From contig JAJZHS010000145.1 in NCBI GenBank assembly GCA_021798395.1, positions 1-6,532 on the forward strand: a DNA stretch of 6,532 bases. Direction: 5' to 3'. The notes beneath the pieces were generated by a model. The model did no database searches. It worked only from the letters and a program-made list of their open reading frames with translations, and was not told where the DNA came from. Below, piece by piece: positions 5,522 through 6,532 of this stretch (positions within the stretch are counted from its first letter, which is position 1; the number at the start of each line of letters is the position of its first letter). The translations under genes and the position numbers were made by a program. This stretch comes from Pseudomonadota bacterium. Its GTDB lineage: Bacteria; Pseudomonadota; Gammaproteobacteria; Burkholderiales; Burkholderiaceae_C.

Positions 5522-6046
5522 TCAGATTTTCCAGCGTTCGGCGAGCCGCGCCGGTCGCAGCGAGTCGTACTCCTCGAACGGCTGGTGGATCCACGGGCTC
5601 GAAGGAAGCATTTCGACGTAGTAGTCGGGCAGGACCGTCGAGATTCCCTTGACCCACAGCACGGCGCTGCGCATTTCGCGGATGTCCAGCGCACTGGCGC
5701 GCAGGCGGTCGCCGACCGCCTTGAGCGTTTCGCCCGAATCGGCCAGATCGTCGACCAGCAGCACGCGACCCTCGAGTTCGCCGCGCGGCATGGTGATGTA
5801 GTGGGCGATGTCGAGCCTGCCCTGGCGCGTGCCGGCGTTCTCGCGGTACGAACTGGTCGACATGATCGCCAGCGGCTTGTCGAACACGCGCGACAGGATG
5901 TCGCCGGGGCGCGTTCCACCGCGCGCCAGGCACAGGATCTGGTCGAAATCCCAGCCGGACTTATAGATCTTCAGCGCGAGCTTTTCGATCAGTGCGTGGT
6001 ATTCGTCCCACGACACGTACATATGTTTGCCGTCTTCGCTGAGCAT
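5522..6046 (-). CDS. Phosphoribosyltransferase, purine salvage type
   Basis: A type I phosphoribosyltransferase of 174 residues. The PRPP-binding signature is VLLVDDLADSGETL (95-108, acidic pair Asp99-Asp100). The pyrophosphate loop is ARGG (41-44), and a flexible-loop region with SSYRE lies at 65-69. The C-terminal PWIHQPFEEYD (151-161) resembles the base-stacking tail of xanthine/guanine or hypoxanthine phosphoribosyltransferases. It would join a free purine base to PRPP, giving IMP, XMP or GMP; which base cannot be told. It follows purA by 48 bases on the same strand, so co-transcription is likely and fits purine salvage. The start at 6046 has only a weak GAGAA upstream; an internal ATG at 6022 (Met9) is possible. 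No terminator was seen in the 19 bases to the convergent AI-2E-family gene. Confidence 0.9.
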   Translation of the reverse strand: MLSEDGKHMYVSWDEYHALIEKLALKIYKSGWDFDQILCLARGGTRPGDILSRVFDKPLAIMSTSSYRENAGTRQGRLDIAHYITMPRGELEGRVLLVDDLADSGETLKAVGDRLRASALDIREMRSAVLWVKGISTVLPDYYVEMLPSSPWIHQPFEEYDSLRPARLAERWKI

Positions 6047-6094
6047 GGAGTTTCTCGTTGTCTAGTCTGCGGCTGTCCGGTCGACCGCCCCGCA

Positions 6095-6532
6095 TCAGCC
6101 TTCGAACGGGTTCTGCAGCACGATCGTATGCGCGCGGTCGGGTCCGGTCGAGACCATCGCGATCGGGGTTCCGCTCAGTTCGGCGATGCGCTCCAGGTAG
6201 CGACGCGCAGCGGCGGGCAACTGCGCCCAGCGCGTCAGGCCCGCGGTGCTGTCGCTCCATCCCGGCAGGCATTCGTAGCGCGGTACGCAGCGCCCGATAT
6301 CGTCGCCGTCGAGCGGCAGGATGTCGATGTCGCGACCGTCGAGCGTGTAGCCGACGCAGACGCGGATTTCCGCGAGCCCGTCCAGTACATCGAGCTTGGT
6401 GATGCATTGGCCTGTCGTGGCGTTGATGATGTTGGCGCGCTTGAGCGCCGCCGCGTCGAGCCAGCCGCAACGGCGCGGCCGCCCGGTGACCGTCCCGCGT
6501 TCCTGGCCGACGGTGTGCAGGTGGTGGCCGAC
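6095..6532 (-). CDS. purA: Adenylosuccinate synthase, C-terminal 145 residues (5' end outside window)
   Basis: Joins IMP and aspartate, using GTP, to adenylosuccinate, the first step from IMP to AMP. The visible part is the last third of a protein normally about 430 residues long. Counting from the window edge, it has the aspartate-binding loop TVTGRPRRCGW (14-24), the guanine-contact segment TKLDVLDG (45-52), CVGYTLDGR (59-67), YECLPGWSDST (86-96) and the nucleotide-contact motif STGPDR (128-133). It ends in NPFEG, as family members typically do near the C-terminus. All motifs expected in this region are intact. In Burkholderiales purA usually follows hisZ and precedes a phosphoribosyltransferase; the second half of that order is seen here and the first half would lie beyond the right edge. 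Confidence 0.97.
   Translation of the reverse strand, partial: VGHHLHTVGQERGTVTGRPRRCGWLDAAALKRANIINATTGQCITKLDVLDGLAEIRVCVGYTLDGRDIDILPLDGDDIGRCVPRYECLPGWSDSTAGLTRWAQLPAAARRYLERIAELSGTPIAMVSTGPDRAHTIVLQNPFEG

Noticed and set aside
6078..6087. Palindrome CGGTCGACCG between purA and the phosphoribosyltransferase
   Set aside because: It has no loop and no T-run, so it is not a terminator, and a ten-base palindrome of this composition is easily due to chance in GC-rich DNA.

Overview
This is a GC-rich, densely coded bacterial chromosome segment holding nine protein genes. The protein repertoire and the LexA and purA contexts fit a betaproteobacterium, most likely of the order Burkholderiales. 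That placement is inferred from family resemblance and gene order, and the species cannot be named from sequence alone. I see no RNA gene, insertion sequence, phage gene, CRISPR array or origin. Codon use looks uniform, so this reads as core chromosome rather than an island.

Layout, left to right: guaB (IMP dehydrogenase, - strand, 3' end outside the window); a cytoplasmic type II-like L-asparaginase (-), which lies upstream of guaB with a hairpin plus short T-run between them; lexA (+), divergent from the asparaginase, with a readable sigma70 promoter overlapped by a LexA (SOS) box; an RraA-family protein (-); a CtaG-type membrane protein of cytochrome oxidase assembly (+); a 71-residue YdcH/DUF465 protein (-); an AI-2E/PerM-family membrane protein (+); a phosphoribosyltransferase (-); and the 3' third of purA (adenylosuccinate synthase, -). 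From lexA onward the strands alternate, giving three tail-to-tail pairs with gaps of only 16, 7 and 19 bases.

The two ends of the window encode the enzymes that draw on IMP: GuaB towards GMP and PurA towards AMP. A purine-type phosphoribosyltransferase directly follows purA. The asparaginase makes aspartate, which PurA uses. Whether this is a functional grouping or coincidence cannot be settled here. I found no clear undescribed system. The points best worth a second look are the overlap between the lexA promoter/SOS box and the asparaginase start region, the complete aldolase motif in the RraA-family protein, and the hairpin just before guaB.
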